64,000 nucleotides of DNA. Origin: Melanocharis versteri (lineage: Eukaryota; Chordata; Aves; Passeriformes; Melanocharitidae). The stretch lies in NCBI GenBank assembly GCA_013397845.1, contig VZTG01003728.1, positions 320,752 to 384,751 of the forward strand, given 5' to 3'. How positions within the stretch are numbered: position 1 is the stretch's first letter; every line of letters begins with the position of its first letter. Shown one piece after another: positions 1 through 12,800 of the stretch. The notes below the pieces were generated by a model. It ran no database searches and had not been told where the DNA came from. It worked only from the letters and a program-made list of their open reading frames with translations. The translations under genes were made by a program, and so were the position numbers.

Positions 1-3000
1 TCAAACCCCCTTTTTAGGTGCATTCATACTATTTATAAATGTGTACTTTAGGTATTCAGGGTAGAAATCAATCGATAACTTGAGGCACTGAGTCTTTCTT
101 TGTGTAAGGTATCTTTGGACTTGCCCTCTAACCAAGAGTTTAACATATTTTTCTTCTAAAACTACATTCCACACAGGGTGTCCAGAAGCCAAATGCTGTC
201 TGTCCATAGCTGTGTGATACCATATTGGCTTACTCAAACGGCTCCGAATGCTTGTGGCTTTTTGTGGTCACAAGGGACCGCTACTCCAAAAGCCACATTG
301 TGGAAATAGCAAACACTTTGTCACTATGGAAGTTCTTTACTTGCTTCTCCCCCTCCTGTCTGGAACCTGAACTAAACCTGTGGTCTGACAACTGAAAGAC
401 CAACTTATATTTGTGAAATACAGATCAGACCAAAATATCAGAATGGCCAGAACAGAAAGAGCAACACTCCACCGTCTGCTGTCAGTCTCAGTAATGTTGC
501 TGTTTTGACCAACAGTTCACAAGAAGTATTCTCAAAATTAAACAACAACAACAAAGGTTGCTTACCCTGCTGTAGTTTTTATCATTTGGTAAAAAGTCTC
601 ATATTTCTGCATGTTTTGGTGCTGCCAGAAAGCATGGACTTAAATGGCACTTTAACACAGGAAGAATGGCAGCTATTCCGCAGTTCTGTAGCGTAAATAA
701 ACATTAATTTTCCATATTGAAAGCAGAACTATTACAGAATATTATGCAGTGGCCTATGAACCATGGATGCCTGGCTAAGATCTTTACACAGATGCAGTAC
801 TTTTCCAGCTCCTTCCTCAGCCCTTGGGGTCTCCTATTGTGCTTCTGTTCCTCCAAATCTTAATTACACTTTCCTAATGAGTCTGATGCACTGAGATTGT
901 TTGGGTGCCAGCTGATTTTCACATGCTATAATATTCTGGTGTATATGGTAGTGCTTGCCTGGTGTGGATTTTGTAATCTTAGCAATTTTCACAATGATTT
1001 TAGTCAGTAACAATGACAAGTTTCAGCCCTTAAAGAATTAAGAGTTTGCCAGAAAAACTGTCACAGATTGACCAGAAATAAAGTCTATGGATGAAAATAG
1101 TTTTCAAAGAATAGAGCTTCAGAAGAAAGAAACATGCTTGTTTTACTCTAATTGCCTTAGGAAAAATTCGGTCCTGGTACTAATTACTTTGGCTTTGAAG
1201 ACTGTATTGTCTTCACCTCAGTATTTTTAAAAAGCTTTTTATTGGAATTTCTGTCATTACTCACCTATCCATTCCCTGTTCTGAGACTGCAGCTGAGAAT
1301 GTGCTGTCCTGTCTGCTTGTGAAGTCATACATCTGTGTTACAAAGTTCCTTTTGAAAAATACCTTTTTTGCATTTTTAATATCCAGGTAGCTACTGAATT
1401 CCCATCTATTTCTCACTTGTGCATTCATATTTCTGGTTAAGCTCAGGAATTCCAAAAATAATATCAGAGAGGAAAACTCAGAAGCTCATTGCTTTTGTGG
1501 CTTTCTTCACTGAGGCCAGTTTGAGCCCGTGTTGCCAATGATCAGTCTGTACACTTTAGTTCTATATTGTATACTTAAGCTGTGTGTGCAACAAATGATG
1601 TTTTCTTAGCCTCTCCATACAGCCTATTAAACAGTGGTTGGAATACTTCCATCTGTAAAGCAAAACCTTTGGCATAAATAATATTGTCATTTGGATAGGC
1701 TAGACATACTTTTGCAAAGTGACCTTGTAAAAATATTGTCTGAGGTATGACTGAGCCTAAATTATATGACAGTGAGGTAGTATATTTTGGTCTCTCTGGT
1801 ATATGAGGTCTCATCTTGTAGCAGTGAAACCACGTGAAATTAAACAAAAAACAGTAATGTGCATCAGATTTAGAAGCTGAAGAAAGCTGGGCCGAGTTTT
1901 GGGGTTTTTTAAAATCTATTTGCAAACATTTATGTAAATTCTTTTTTTGGCAAAGGCAAATATTGCTTACTGTGGTTTTCCTGTCTGATGATTTTTGTCT
2001 TTGTAAAATAAAATTATATGAAACACTGGGGTGAAAATCTTTTGACTACATTATAAATATAAGTAAATCTGGAATGGTTGGGTCAGAAGTATTTTTTCCT
2101 CTCCCATTTACAGCTCTTTCAAATGCTTTTTTGTTGTCATTTGGGATAACTTGGTTGTTTGAGTGCCCTAAATGAAAACATCTTGCTCAAGATGCACAAG
2201 ATGCATATTTCTGTTTCCCCTCAAGGGTCAATCATCTTAAAAACTGTCTTCTTAATCTGTAGGGCAGGGTTAGGTATTATAGTTAACGACCCCATTTACC
2301 AGCTCATGCCCCTGAATCTTTATCCAGATGTTCATACTTACTATACCATCTTGCCAAGTCTACTCGAACACTTAGGACCAACTCATGCTCTGACATTTGA
2401 AATAATTCATGTGTTTAATGTGTAAACTCTTTGGTTTGTATATTCTGTAAATGTAAAGGAGAGCATTCTGTAGCTGTAATGGAAATATTTTTTTTTAAAT
2501 GACTGACCACATACTGGCAGTTCTTTTCTGCCCTTCCAGTGAAATAACTTTTTAGATGGAAGGATGCAATACCTTATTATGCAGGTCAGACCATGCTTCC
2601 CAAGACTGTAGAGAGCCTCTGTTCAAGCAGGTGAAGGAAGTATCCTTTGAATGCAATGTTGTATTAAAACCTGTTTGACTCAGAAGTTACTTCTGAAGAA
2701 GAATATATGTGATTTTGGAACCAAGTTTCAATAGTGGCTGCAAAAATGTGATCTTCCAGACTGTGTTCAATATAAAGAGGTTCAGCTTTCAATGCTTTAT
2801 TGCTGCCAAATAAAGCTGCCAAAACTAAAGGCTATCCTAGGTCTATTCTGTAACTGTGCCCTTTTAGTACTACAAACAAATCACAAAGGGCAAGTGTGCA
2901 GCTTAAATAACCGTATGAATATTGGACTGGACTTTCAAGTGCATAATACTCATTGACAAAGAAATATGTCCATCATGTCTTGCTTTGTTCCAAAGCCAGT

Positions 3001-3690
3001 GCATTTCATAAATTAGAAATAGGAACCATAGTAAAAGCTGTTCATATCAGGACTTGTTTTCTCCTCCACATGATCTTCTAGAAGATCAAGAAGTGTAGAT
3101 TTCCCATCTACCTTACCTATAATGAAATTTTTTTCATTTACATTTGGTGAATTCGTCACAAAAATGCAGATTTTTTTCTGATGCGTTGAGTTTAGGATCA
3201 TTTTTCTCCCCAGAAGGTGCTGTCTTGTTGTCTGTAGTCTTTTTTCATGTCTGTAAATTTAGAGTTGTTAAGGCAGCATCCTTGTGCTTTTTTAAAACAA
3301 TGCTTTAAGACTAGAAGATTATTAGTACCAACCAGTTTGTGTTTTAAAAAAGGCCTTAATTTTTTTGCCCAAAAAAGTAGCTTTCAGGCTTTTGTACTGC
3401 TTTGGAGTAATACCAGACAACAATTGTAGGTTACAATCAGCAGATCCTCATTCTGTGGCCAGATTGGGTACAATGCTATTTTGGTATGTGTTTCAGGAAT
3501 AATAATTTAAAAAAGAAAAGATATACAGAGGAAATAAAACATAAAAAAGTACATAAAACCATAAATTTAAATATAAATTTTAAGTCTACTCTTTGAAGCT
3601 TTGGCTTCATGTTTTTTGCTTGCATTTGTAGTATGTACAGCATCTACACATGCACATAATAAAATAAAAGCGGCTTCAGCTTTTGTCTGG
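1..3690 (+). other. Possible 3'UTR or downstream flank of a convergent plus-strand gene
   Basis: No convincing coding exon is visible on either strand and no repeat is recognised. The stretch is T/TG-rich on the plus strand with several AATAAA motifs, and ends at a well-formed poly(A) site (3658-3700). In other vertebrates the gene convergent with CWC27 is ADAMTS6, whose long 3'UTR would fall here. The gene name is inferred from synteny only. The alternative is plain intergenic DNA. Confidence 0.25.
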
Positions 3691-3698
3691 TGGTTTAC
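3658..3698 (+). terminator. Tandem AATAAA with GU-rich downstream element (plus-strand 3' end candidate)
   Basis: Two overlapping AATAAA hexamers occupy 3658-3668. About 15-20 nt later comes ttttgtctggtggttta, a good GU-rich downstream element. The layout fits a real cleavage site for a plus-strand transcript ending near 3680. Confidence 0.4.
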
Positions 3699-3699
3699 A

Positions 3700-6600
3700 G
3701 ATTCTCCAGCTCTGCACCGGGAAGCCAGGAGACGTACAGAGAGCTGGAGAGGACAGTGGGGCAGAGGCTAGCTGTAAATGCAAAAGCCATTGAAATGTTG
3801 AGGAAGGGGAGGACATAAATTCTTCCTCTGACCCTTGGTGATAGAGGCTGACAGGGAAGGCATGATGGTGAGAGAACTGGTGATGAAGTCTGTGGAGGCA
3901 GAAACCACTCTTTACCTGTCTGTGTGAGATGTATAAGAAAGAACTGCACAAGTGTGGAGTAGCTTTTTAAACACACTCTTCTAACTGTGACTTATAAATG
4001 AAACTTATGCTGTGTGAGCACGTTCTTAAAAAACCAAAAGAAGTGAAAAATCAAAGGGAAAACCCTATCTGTGATGGATACTGAAGTGGAAGTGAAATCT
4101 TGCCAAGAAAAAGTACTGTGAAAATGAATTCAGAGGAGTATTTTGTTGTGACAGCAGCTGAGGTGCACAGGCCCTATGACAGGCTGTGTACCACCTGCCC
4201 TGGGTGCCTAGCAGACTAGAACTTATCCATCAGAGAGCCTCACTGTGGGTACAAGGTGTCTGTCTGTTTGCCTGAGGAATTTGTGACTATCAAGCTGGAA
4301 TGTGGCACATCTGCCCAGGATAACCGAGGGGCATCACTTTATGGCATGACTGGGATGTAGCAAACTTCTGGTACTTGCTATACCAGAAGGGCAGGAGTGT
4401 GCTATCAAGAGATGATCACATACGTCCAAAAACTTTTCAGTTTAGATTCTCTGTGCTGTACGTACATAATCAGGAACTTTATAAATGTAGCCACTACATG
4501 ATCAGCTCATTCTTTGTTACAGTGAAAGATGTAAGCAAATACCTACATCTTTTACTGGGAATACACAGGTAAAAAGTCCCCTCATCTTCCAACAGCCCAA
4601 GTCTGTCATCATTTAAGTAATGACAGATGCACATGTCTCTGCCAGAATGAGGCAGAGTCTGGAACTATCCTTTCTGTCTGAAGCTAGTTTTTATGTTGCC
4701 AAAACATAATTGTGTCTTTTGCAAACTTGATGTCCTCTAGACGAAAGCACACAACATTGGTGCGTAGTTATTTTAACCATGATAGTTAGACACTCTTCTG
4801 CTGGGGAAATGAGACAGTAGGAGAAAAATGTCTTCCCAAACCTGCTCATGCTGGAAGCCAGCAGCTCAGGGAAAGCTACGTAATGTGGCACTGCAGACTA
4901 CACTCCTAGCAGCCTAAGCATAGTGGCTATTTGACAGAAATAAACCAGGCTCTGTTGCACTTCAGAGTTTTTTTAGCTCCAAAGCAAAAAGGGCACATTG
5001 TACTAGCTGTTGGCATCACTGACAGCATTTGAGGCAAGCTTTCAAGCTCTTCTCGAGGATCTTGCTATTACCAGATGTGGCCTAGAAGGACCTTATCTAC
5101 TCAAAATCCAGCTGGTTTGGAAATGAAAATGTTGACTTTACCAATATAATGCTATCTGCAAGGGTGAAAAGCTTTTCCCCAACCCTTTATTTTCAGTTAG
5201 GAAAGTCGCATTCCCTCTTACGAAATGAAAGGCTGCTTTAATTCTTATATTAAAAGAAAGGCGGGGATGACTGGAAGGACTGTCTCACAGAACATTTGTC
5301 AACACTGGCCCACTGTGTTGGTAGCAAAGCTGATGTACTGAAATTGCAGGTTAGTTGCCACAAAAAATTGGTAGACCTTTGGTAGATCTAACTCAAAATC
5401 AATAATCGGGGCTTATACCACTTCTAGCTTAATGTAATGAGTAATCAAAAAAGCAGGTGTTGATGGTGGGGAAGTAGAGCATACCCAGCAATTTTAAACA
5501 CTGACCTGTCTACAGAAATTATTACATATCAGCATTGTGGTTTGCATCTTCAAGCTGGGCAATCTGTGCACATAATTAGCATTTTTAGGAAGTAAAGCTT
5601 CATAAGCAACTGTTAAGACACTGGTTTTGTATTGGTAGTGCATAGACAAATGTTCCTAGCTGTATGTTACAACTATGTAGAGATTGTGCTCATGTTTATA
5701 CAGACAGTTGAGGTGGTGGCCAAAAGGGTGGAACACGGTAGATGCTTAATAAAGATTCAAGAAAATATAATCAGTCAAAAATCTCATTACCATAGAACAA
5801 ATTCTTTCTTCAGCCACAAAACCAACTGTTCCTTCAGTTTCCAGCCACGAACCTAGCCCAATATGAATGTTTCACAGAGAGGGAGACACCTGCCCACACT
5901 GCATTCCCCACCTGATTTTCAGTATTGACAGATAAAAGGTGTAACTCTGAGCATACACGTTTCACAGTCTACAAAGAGCACTGCAATGCTGTACCACTCA
6001 ACATCTCATGTAATTATAGCAATGCCAGATGATGAATGAACCAGGTTTGAGTTAAAATCATTCTGCTAGCCTGGCAGTATGGGGAACAGACAGGATTGTT
6101 ACTGGCAGAATGGGAGTTACCTGTGACACTGCAAACTATTTGTTTCAGACAAGTGTCATCATTTCAACTTCTTCCTGTGAGGTTCTTACTCTTTGGTGTT
6201 GACTTTACCTGAGAATGTACTTCTAACATAAGCTTTTCTTAACTTTGCTCCAGATGCCTCCTAAATGAAATACAGAACTACTTTTGCTTCAGTGAAATAA
6301 ATAAAATTTAGACACCTTAGCCCATTTCTAAGTGACTCTCAGTTGACTAGTTGTGATAATGTGATTTTCAATGCATATTTATCAAGAAAATCTCAACATA
6401 GTTACTCTCTTGTTCTTGTCAGGTTACCAGTCCTGTGTATGCAAGGTCCAGACTTTTCAAACCTTGTCCAACTGAGCAGAGTCCTAACCCCCTAGTTAAG
6501 ATTCCTCTTTATGCTTCTCTCGTGCTTAAAACTGGGAATCATCTAATACAGCTTACTCAGAGCTGCTGTAGGTAGTCAGCAAAAAGATTCAGCTAAGAAG

Positions 6601-8085
6601 GGTGTTAGTCAACTTGCCCATTTATTGACTCATGCATCCTACTTTAGCTTGCAGGAAAAATTTGCAATTAGAACATTTTTCTATTCCAGGGGCAGTAACT
6701 GTCCTGGAATTGGTGCTCAAGGTTCTTTCCAGATCTAGCCCTCACTTTCCCCACGCTCACCACCTTTTCCTCCCTCCCATCTCCACCAGAATGGGAGTTT
6801 GATATGCTCATTTCCTGTAATGACTGATTTAAAATTTTCTCCACAAACAAAACAACGAATAGAGTTAACAGTATGGGACATTAGATGTTCTTCACTCTGC
6901 CAGCAGCAGCCTGACAGAAATGACTTAATGATTAAAAAACTTTGACTCACTGGTTTGTGAATGGCCATGTTAAGGAATGTAACCCCTCTTAACTTCTTTA
7001 CACCATGGCACAGTATAATTCACTCAGCCTAAGAGGAGGATAATGACAGCTTTATACAGGATCTCACTTCACACCTCCAAGTTTTCTCCTTATCTCAAAG
7101 GTTGCACTGTGCATTAAAGCAATAGTCTGTATTAATCTAACCTCTGACATTTGGGCCATATTAACCCACCAATGCAGGTTTATGTATGTCACACCTCAAA
7201 CCCTATCAAGAAATTTGGCAGTGGCAGCTTGATAAGGACACCATACCTTACAGAACTTGTTCTAAAAACAACATCAGCAAAAAAACTGCTCTGGTGGGGC
7301 TTTTTAATGACCTTGTTCACTCTTCCTTAGCTGTTGGCCATTTGGGTAATTCATGTTCCTGTGGCACCAGAACTGCTGTAAAGAAGGAACAATGAAAATT
7401 CCTGTTTATCTGTAAAAATATTAACACCCAGGATTGTAAAATATGTAGAAAACCTATAAACTTGAAGCTTGAGCTGTTCAATTTTAGATGATAGAATAAT
7501 TGTTAAAAGCAGGGTTACATTTTTCATGAGACTGATCACATTTTCTTTTGTTTTTGTTCTGGACTAATTAACAAACCACTCTTCATTACCCACTACTTTA
7601 GTGAAAATTCTACCAAAGGGATGTTTTTGGTATTGCAACAAGTGGTTTAAGCATCACAGCATATTCAGATTATCTTTTTTTATTCATAGGGTACAGACAG
7701 TGAAATAACACATCTAAAATGTACTATCCCAGCTTCCCAAGCTGGGATCTGTACTGGAATGTGTATTTCAAAAGAAGGAGGCAATAGTCAGATTCTCAAA
7801 TTAAACTTAGCTTGTTTCAAGAAAGCCAGGGCCATTCTAAAAAGTACTGCATCATCTTAATTCTGTGTCAGAGTTGTCCAGGCAGGCAGAATTTACATGT
7901 CTTTTAAAGAGCTATGAAAATAATAAAAATTGTACTTTCATAAAATCTTAAAAGTCTGCAGATGGGGTTTCCATCTTCTAAGTTCATCCTCACTTAGACA
8001 CAATCTCATCCATTATGTTGAAAACTTTTTGATTACCATATTTTGATTAAACAATGATTTTGACTATTGTAATTAAAACACGGAC
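3700..8085. other. Intergenic region between two convergent 3' ends
   Basis: About 4.4 kb without a recognisable gene or repeat family. Open frames here are short and show no protein family I know. The only structure noted is the 10-bp-arm inverted repeat at 7726-7748. Confidence 0.4.
7726..7748. repeat. Short perfect inverted repeat (10-bp arms, 3-nt spacer)
   Basis: ATCCCAGCTT at 7726-7735 and its exact reverse complement AAGCTGGGAT at 7739-7748 flank CCC. It is intergenic, and no terminator-like T run or other context gives it a role. Confidence 0.7.
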
Positions 8086-8103
8086 AAAAGTCAAGTCAGC
8101 TGT

Positions 8104-8109
8104 TTTATT
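8104..8109 (-). terminator. Distal poly(A) signal AATAAA of CWC27
   Basis: TTTATT on the plus strand is AATAAA on the minus strand, 232 nt after the stop codon. About 20 nt further downstream the minus strand reads cttttgtccgtgtttt, a typical U/GU-rich downstream element, so cleavage is expected near 8085-8092. Confidence 0.65.
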
Positions 8110-8291
8110 AAATACATCATTCTAAAAACCTTTAGAGAGGTTGGATAATGAATGCAGTGAGAGCACTTGACCGCACAACTTAAGAAACAAATGATAGCTC
8201 TGCTTCAAAACTGCACGACAGGTTCTTGAGAGATTCCTTTTCACACTTGTCCAGTGGTATTTTTAGGATCAGCTTAGAAAAGAGCCAGTGC

Positions 8292-8297
8292 TTTATT
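8292..8297 (-). terminator. Proximal candidate poly(A) signal AATAAA of CWC27
   Basis: The minus strand reads tgcAATAAAgcactgg about 45 nt after the stop, followed by a short pyrimidine stretch (gctcttttct). A plausible alternative 3' end; the downstream element looks weaker than at the distal site. Confidence 0.4.
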
Positions 8298-8340
8298 GCA
8301 GTCACTTTCCAAGGCAGCTCTGGCTAGCTTTACACTCCTT

Positions 8341-8503
8341 TTATCTCCTTTCCTTTTTTTCTCTCATTATCTTCTTGCTTTCTTCTCTTCTCCTCTTAGT
8401 TACAGGATTCCGTGGATCATAGATCTCAAAAGTGTCTTCATCCTGCATGCTTGCATCTTTCACCTTTCTGCTTCTGTCTTCAAACTGAAGCACATGTGAC
8501 ATC
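8341..8503 (-). CDS. CWC27: CWC27 last coding exon, with stop codon
   Basis: 163-bp terminal coding part. It is preceded by a very strong acceptor: a run of eight T followed by gtag. The first G completes the split tryptophan codon. The exon then encodes 53 residues beginning MSHVLQFEDRSRKVKDASMQ, includes DTFEIYDPRNPV, and ends in a basic tail (KRRREESKK ... REKKERR) before TAA at 8341-8343. This is the most conserved block of the CWC27 C-terminus; the basic clusters resemble nuclear-localisation signals. An ATG begins the second codon of the exon, so an exon-only start could be mistaken for an independent gene. The splice phase shows it is the end of CWC27. Confidence 0.97.
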
Positions 8504-9091
8504 CTACAAAAAAACCCAAACTCCAACTCAGTGAAAGAATGGAAGCTATGATTTGTAATTATGATATACATGGCAAGATTTCTGATTTATTTTTGAGCAT
8601 AGCAAAAAAGAACTGACCTGGGTTTCTTTTGTTGGTGTACTTTTTTTTTTTTAATTTCTTAGGAGACCCTTATACTATAAGGCGGTAATTTTGTAAAGAT
8701 TCCTTTTCAAAAATACAGCTAAATACAGATAGAGGTGTCTCTGGACTCTATGTCACATACTAAACTCTGTTTTCTTATCTTTTTCTATTTAGCATATCTT
8801 CCAAAATGTATGGCAAATTTTTCCCAGGAACAGAGAGTGTTTCTCAGGTTTTCTTGTTAGTCACTTTAGACACCTTTCACCGGGGCGGAGGGTTTTACAA
8901 AAGTGGGGAAGAGTTTACAAGGAAAATGCTTGAAGTAGGTACATAAAAGATCAAAAGGGGAATGCTTCATGTCCTGCTGCTCCACATTAACCTGGTTCAG
9001 ATCACGCTTTTTAATTCTCTGAATACCAGACTAAACAAATGCCTTGTTCAATTCAATGTTTTTCCTACTGTTGATTAGAAGTCCCACGCCA

Positions 9092-9121
9092 CCCCTCCCT
9101 ACCTACCCTCCCCCCCACCCC
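9092..9121 (-). other. G-quadruplex-type motif on the CWC27 sense strand
   Basis: The plus strand has C runs of 4, 3, 3, 7 and 4 at 9092-9095, 9097-9099, 9106-9108, 9110-9116 and 9118-9121. On the minus (transcribed sense) strand these give five G runs of at least three with loops of 1, 1, 6 and 1 nt, which satisfies the usual G4 pattern. It lies about 600 bp upstream of the last-exon acceptor in the pre-mRNA. Confidence 0.6.
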
Positions 9122-9191
9122 TGCCTTAGATATTTCCTAATTTCAGCAAATGTCCAGTAATCTGAAAACATCACTGTCACATAACTGAGAA

Positions 9192-9838
9192 GTGGCCCAT
9201 GTGAACCTCGGGAGGTTCAACAAGGGCAAGTACTAGATCTTACACCTGGGCAATTGCTAGTATCAACACAGGCTGGAAGGAGAATGGATTGGAGCAGCTC
9301 TACCACGAGGAACTTACGGGCGCTGCTGAGTGAGAGGCTGGACATGACCCAGCCATGGGCACTCCCAGCCCAGAGAGCCAAATGTGTCCTGGGCTGCATC
9401 CAGAGCAGCGTGGGCAGCAGGGCCAGGGAGGGGATTCTGCCCCTCTGCTCTGCTCTGCTGAGACCCCACCTGCAGTGCTGCATCAGCTCTGGGGTCCTAG
9501 CACAGGAAGGACATGGACCTGCTGGAGTGAGTCCAGGGAGGCCAGAAAGATGATCCAAGGGATGGAGCACCTCTCCTGTGAGGACAGGCTGAGAGTTGGG
9601 ACTGTTCAGCCTGGAGAAGAGAAGGCTCTCGGGAGATCTTATTGCAGACTTTCACCACACAACAGGACTTATCAGGACAGATGGTGACAAACTCTTTAGC
9701 AGAGCCTGTTGTTACAGGACAAGGGGTAAAGATTTTACACCAAAAGAGTGCAGATTCAGATGAGACATAATAAAGACATTTTTTTAAGACAAGGGTGGTG
9801 AAACACTGGAACTAGTTGCCCAGAGAGGTGGTAAATGA
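9192..9838 (+). mobile_element. CR1 LINE fragment (end of ORF2 plus 3' part), sense on plus strand
   Basis: Begins with the CR1 landmark 'gaacctc..gaggttcaacaagg' and continues through 'gacatgacccagcc', 'gcccagagagccaaatg', 'ctgggctgcatccagagcagcgtgg', 'gagaccccacctg' and 'cagcctggagaagagaaggctc', to 'ggtggtgaaacactggaac' near the 3' end. Translation in one frame gives RLDMTQ, AKCVLGCIQSSVGSR and LLRPHLQCC, the usual C-terminal sequence of the CR1 polymerase. Frameshifts and stops make it a dead copy. It is 5' truncated and also lacks the terminal octamer repeats. It lies antisense to CWC27. Confidence 0.9.
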
Positions 9839-12800
9839 TTTTTTTCAGTGAAAACTCATATTCTAGGCAAAAAACACACTTAATGTTTGGATTTTGTGTG
9901 ATCAATTTCAAAAATGTCTTTGACTTCGATGGGACAATTTAAGAACTGTACTGATCTGAATCTAAGCATATCAATCTTTATAGCATGTCTTTGTCAACAG
10001 TCTTGTGACAGAAAATCCAGGAAAAATGGGCAAGTTTCAGTGCAAAGGAAAGTTTTGTGGCCAAAGAAATACTGGTTTATTGGTCTATTGCAACATGTAA
10101 GACGTTCTGAACTAAACCATGTTCAAAGAGCTTTAGTGCAAATCTCCATACATAAAGAAAAGGAGAGAGAACCAGCTCAATTACTGCAGATTACAATATA
10201 GTACTATTAAAGAAACCAGAAAAAATTCAAAGCTATAGACCATACATGATCTGCTTGAATGCTTTAGAAAATTCCTAAAAACAAAAATTGAGAATTTTCA
10301 TCACAACTGATTCTTGACATATGTGTTTCATAAATACTTAGGAGTTGTTTCCAATGTAAAAAAGTTAGGTAGTTTATAACCCTGTCCACACTACTAACAC
10401 CCAAACTTGTTTTTTTTGTCATCTCTACAATTCAGAATAACATAATGTACCATCAGAGTGACTCATGGTTGCATATTTGTAGTTTAATTATAAAAACATT
10501 GTCTCACAGTGGAGGGACTGAAGTAATTTATTTTAGCTAACATGCCTTCTGCATTTGTCATATTCTTCTCAACTTATTAAAGATGAGTACACATATCAAA
10601 TCACTCTATCCTAGTCTGAATTAAACTACAGGCCTAAGAGACGGAGTCATTCCTTGGTGCATGGTTTTAAAGTGCATTATAGGACTGTAAGTAGAAGTGC
10701 AGTCACACTTAGTCCTTTCATCAATGCAGGTTTTCCAGGAATACTACAGCACAGGACATAACCTGCAGGATACAACTAATAGGAATTAAAATTAAATACA
10801 TCTCTAATTCTTGGGTCAGGTCATACAGCATCCCAAGTAGTTTGCAAATTAGATGCAGTAGAGTCAGACTAAGCAATATTTACTTCTCCCCAAGAGCTGA
10901 AAGAAGCCATAGTCTCTGACTCTTATTCATAACTTTCCACTAAGACATTCCCAGCTGTGATTAAAAATAAGCCAGTATTAAGAAACTTTTTGATATTTCC
11001 AGAATCAATTTCAGATGCTGCATCTCAGAGGTAAAGCAAAATAAACACAGACTGCAGTGGAGATTTTAAGAAATATTTTCCTTCTGTGAACTTAAGCTTA
11101 TTTTAGCAAGTCACACATCTTCACAGGTAGACCTGTTCTACATCTATATAAATGGTGAATCACAGTGAATATTGCTTTTCAAAAGCAATTAAAATGGAAG
11201 GTTTTTTTAAAGGAACATAGGAAGCATTTAATAATTATTTCTATATTAAGCATTTGAATTTAAACTAATCTCACTCAAGTTCCTCGAACAGAAGTTTGCA
11301 TTTGCATAATTTTCCAAGTGCAGAGTTAGGGCGTAGTTCCACAAATACAAGTTCCATAAGAGTTTTCCTTGTTCAATTTATAGCTCTCTTCCCTTCCACA
11401 TGCTCCTGGGTTTGGTGAGGAGCTGGCTGCCCAGTCATGTTTCTGCAGTCACTGTGCTGAAAGCAGTAACTTCATCTCTTTATCTCTGGTCTTCAGGAAC
11501 CCACTAACTTGTGCTTATCACTGATTGTTGACAGCTCATTTTATATAACAGAGACATTCAATTTTAAAGTACACTTTTTGTCAAAATTTAAAGGATGAGA
11601 GGTAGCCAGTTCTACCAAGCAAAACTCAAAAGAAAACAAACCCTCAGTTTTGCAGCTTAGTTTTTTTGCTAAAAATTTGTAAAATAGAATAGCTTTCCAA
11701 AACTGATGACTCTGGGTTTGAAGTACCTAGGTGTGCAAGCTGCTCTCCTTCTTTAATAGAAAAATCACAAAATAATAAAATAATCACAGAATTATTTTCT
11801 TAACAGAAATGAATGAACAATCTTTGCATGGATTTATTGCTGAAGAGGTTGATTTTTACCCTGACCAGATCACAGCATCCATCAGCTTGACCATGGTCCT
11901 ATCCCATGTAATGGGGGAGCAGCCGTCCTGCTGCCCTGCATTTCTTTCCTTTAGTGTTACTAAAGAACACTCAGCAGTTGGCACTATATTTCTGTATTCC
12001 AAAAATGGAATGTCTTGAAATGTTAGACTGAAATACACGAATTCATTTAAGACAATTTCAGAGACAGCACAGAATTTCAAAGGTACGTGGATACTCTTTT
12101 GGCCTAGTGATATTCTCAGGTCAGCAAACAGATCAGGCTCTTTTGAACTACTCTAGTGAGACAGTACTTGTAAGAAAAGATATGATATATTGTAATCTCT
12201 CTGCTTTTGAGATGTGTGAGCCATGCACTGGATCTGAACCATATGCCAGCTGCTGACAGGGAGTAGTCATGTTAAGTGTAGCAAAAGAAGCCCCAGAGTC
12301 CAACAGCTCTGGCCTTTCCAGAACTCCCTTTGGGAGAAACTGAAGTGGTAATCAGTGAACTGAATAATTTTGAATGTTGGCAAGAGTAAGAAAGCACTAT
12401 GCTTTTGCTCTCCTGATGAAGCTGAAACCTCCAGGTGCACTCATGCATCAGTGATTTTTATACTAACTGAAATTAAAGTGCAAAGCTGTATTGCCTAAGA
12501 CCACACTTGTTTTTCAGACTGATATAGCTGTTGAGTGTTACCACCTCCCTACTGCCCCCTTCAACTTTCCTTGCACAGGTGGCCCAACAGAGCAAACCTG
12601 GTGCCTGCAGGGAAACGTGGGACATTATCTTGCACTCGAATACATCAGCACTTTAAACAGGAAATCATCAATAGGTGTGAGCAAAAGTTACATCCTGCCA
12701 GCTCTGTTGTAAGGGTAGGTAGCTTCTGGCAGAGTGGCAGTAAATTCTTATGCAGTTCTAGGCAGGTGCCTGTACTCTGGAGGTGCCTGCATAGAACACC

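Larger units (their letters stand above)
8090..8340 (-). other. CWC27: CWC27 3' untranslated region
   Basis: Sequence between the TAA stop and the inferred cleavage point, about 250 nt. The length is assigned from the distal poly(A) signal at 8104-8109 and its U/GU-rich downstream element. It contains no repeat that I recognise. A proximal AATAAA lies only about 45 nt after the stop, so a very short UTR isoform is also possible. Confidence 0.6.

Noticed and set aside
1..237. 78-codon minus-strand open frame at the left edge
   Set aside because: No recognisable family and no splice or start context. It lies downstream of the CWC27 3' end and looks like chance.
505..696. 63-codon plus-strand frame ending in a stop just before an AATAAA motif
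   Set aside because: Has no ATG start, no recognised domain and no clear acceptor, and the AATAAA overlaps the stop region. Not enough for an exon call.
3676..3976. Two overlapping minus-strand frames of over 90 codons
   Set aside because: Composition-driven (serine/proline/leucine-rich) with no family match. Overlapping frames on one strand suggest chance.
9217..9687. Several frames of 99-117 codons on both strands
   Set aside because: They fall inside the CR1 fragment; one is the relic of the CR1 polymerase C-terminus and the others are shadows.
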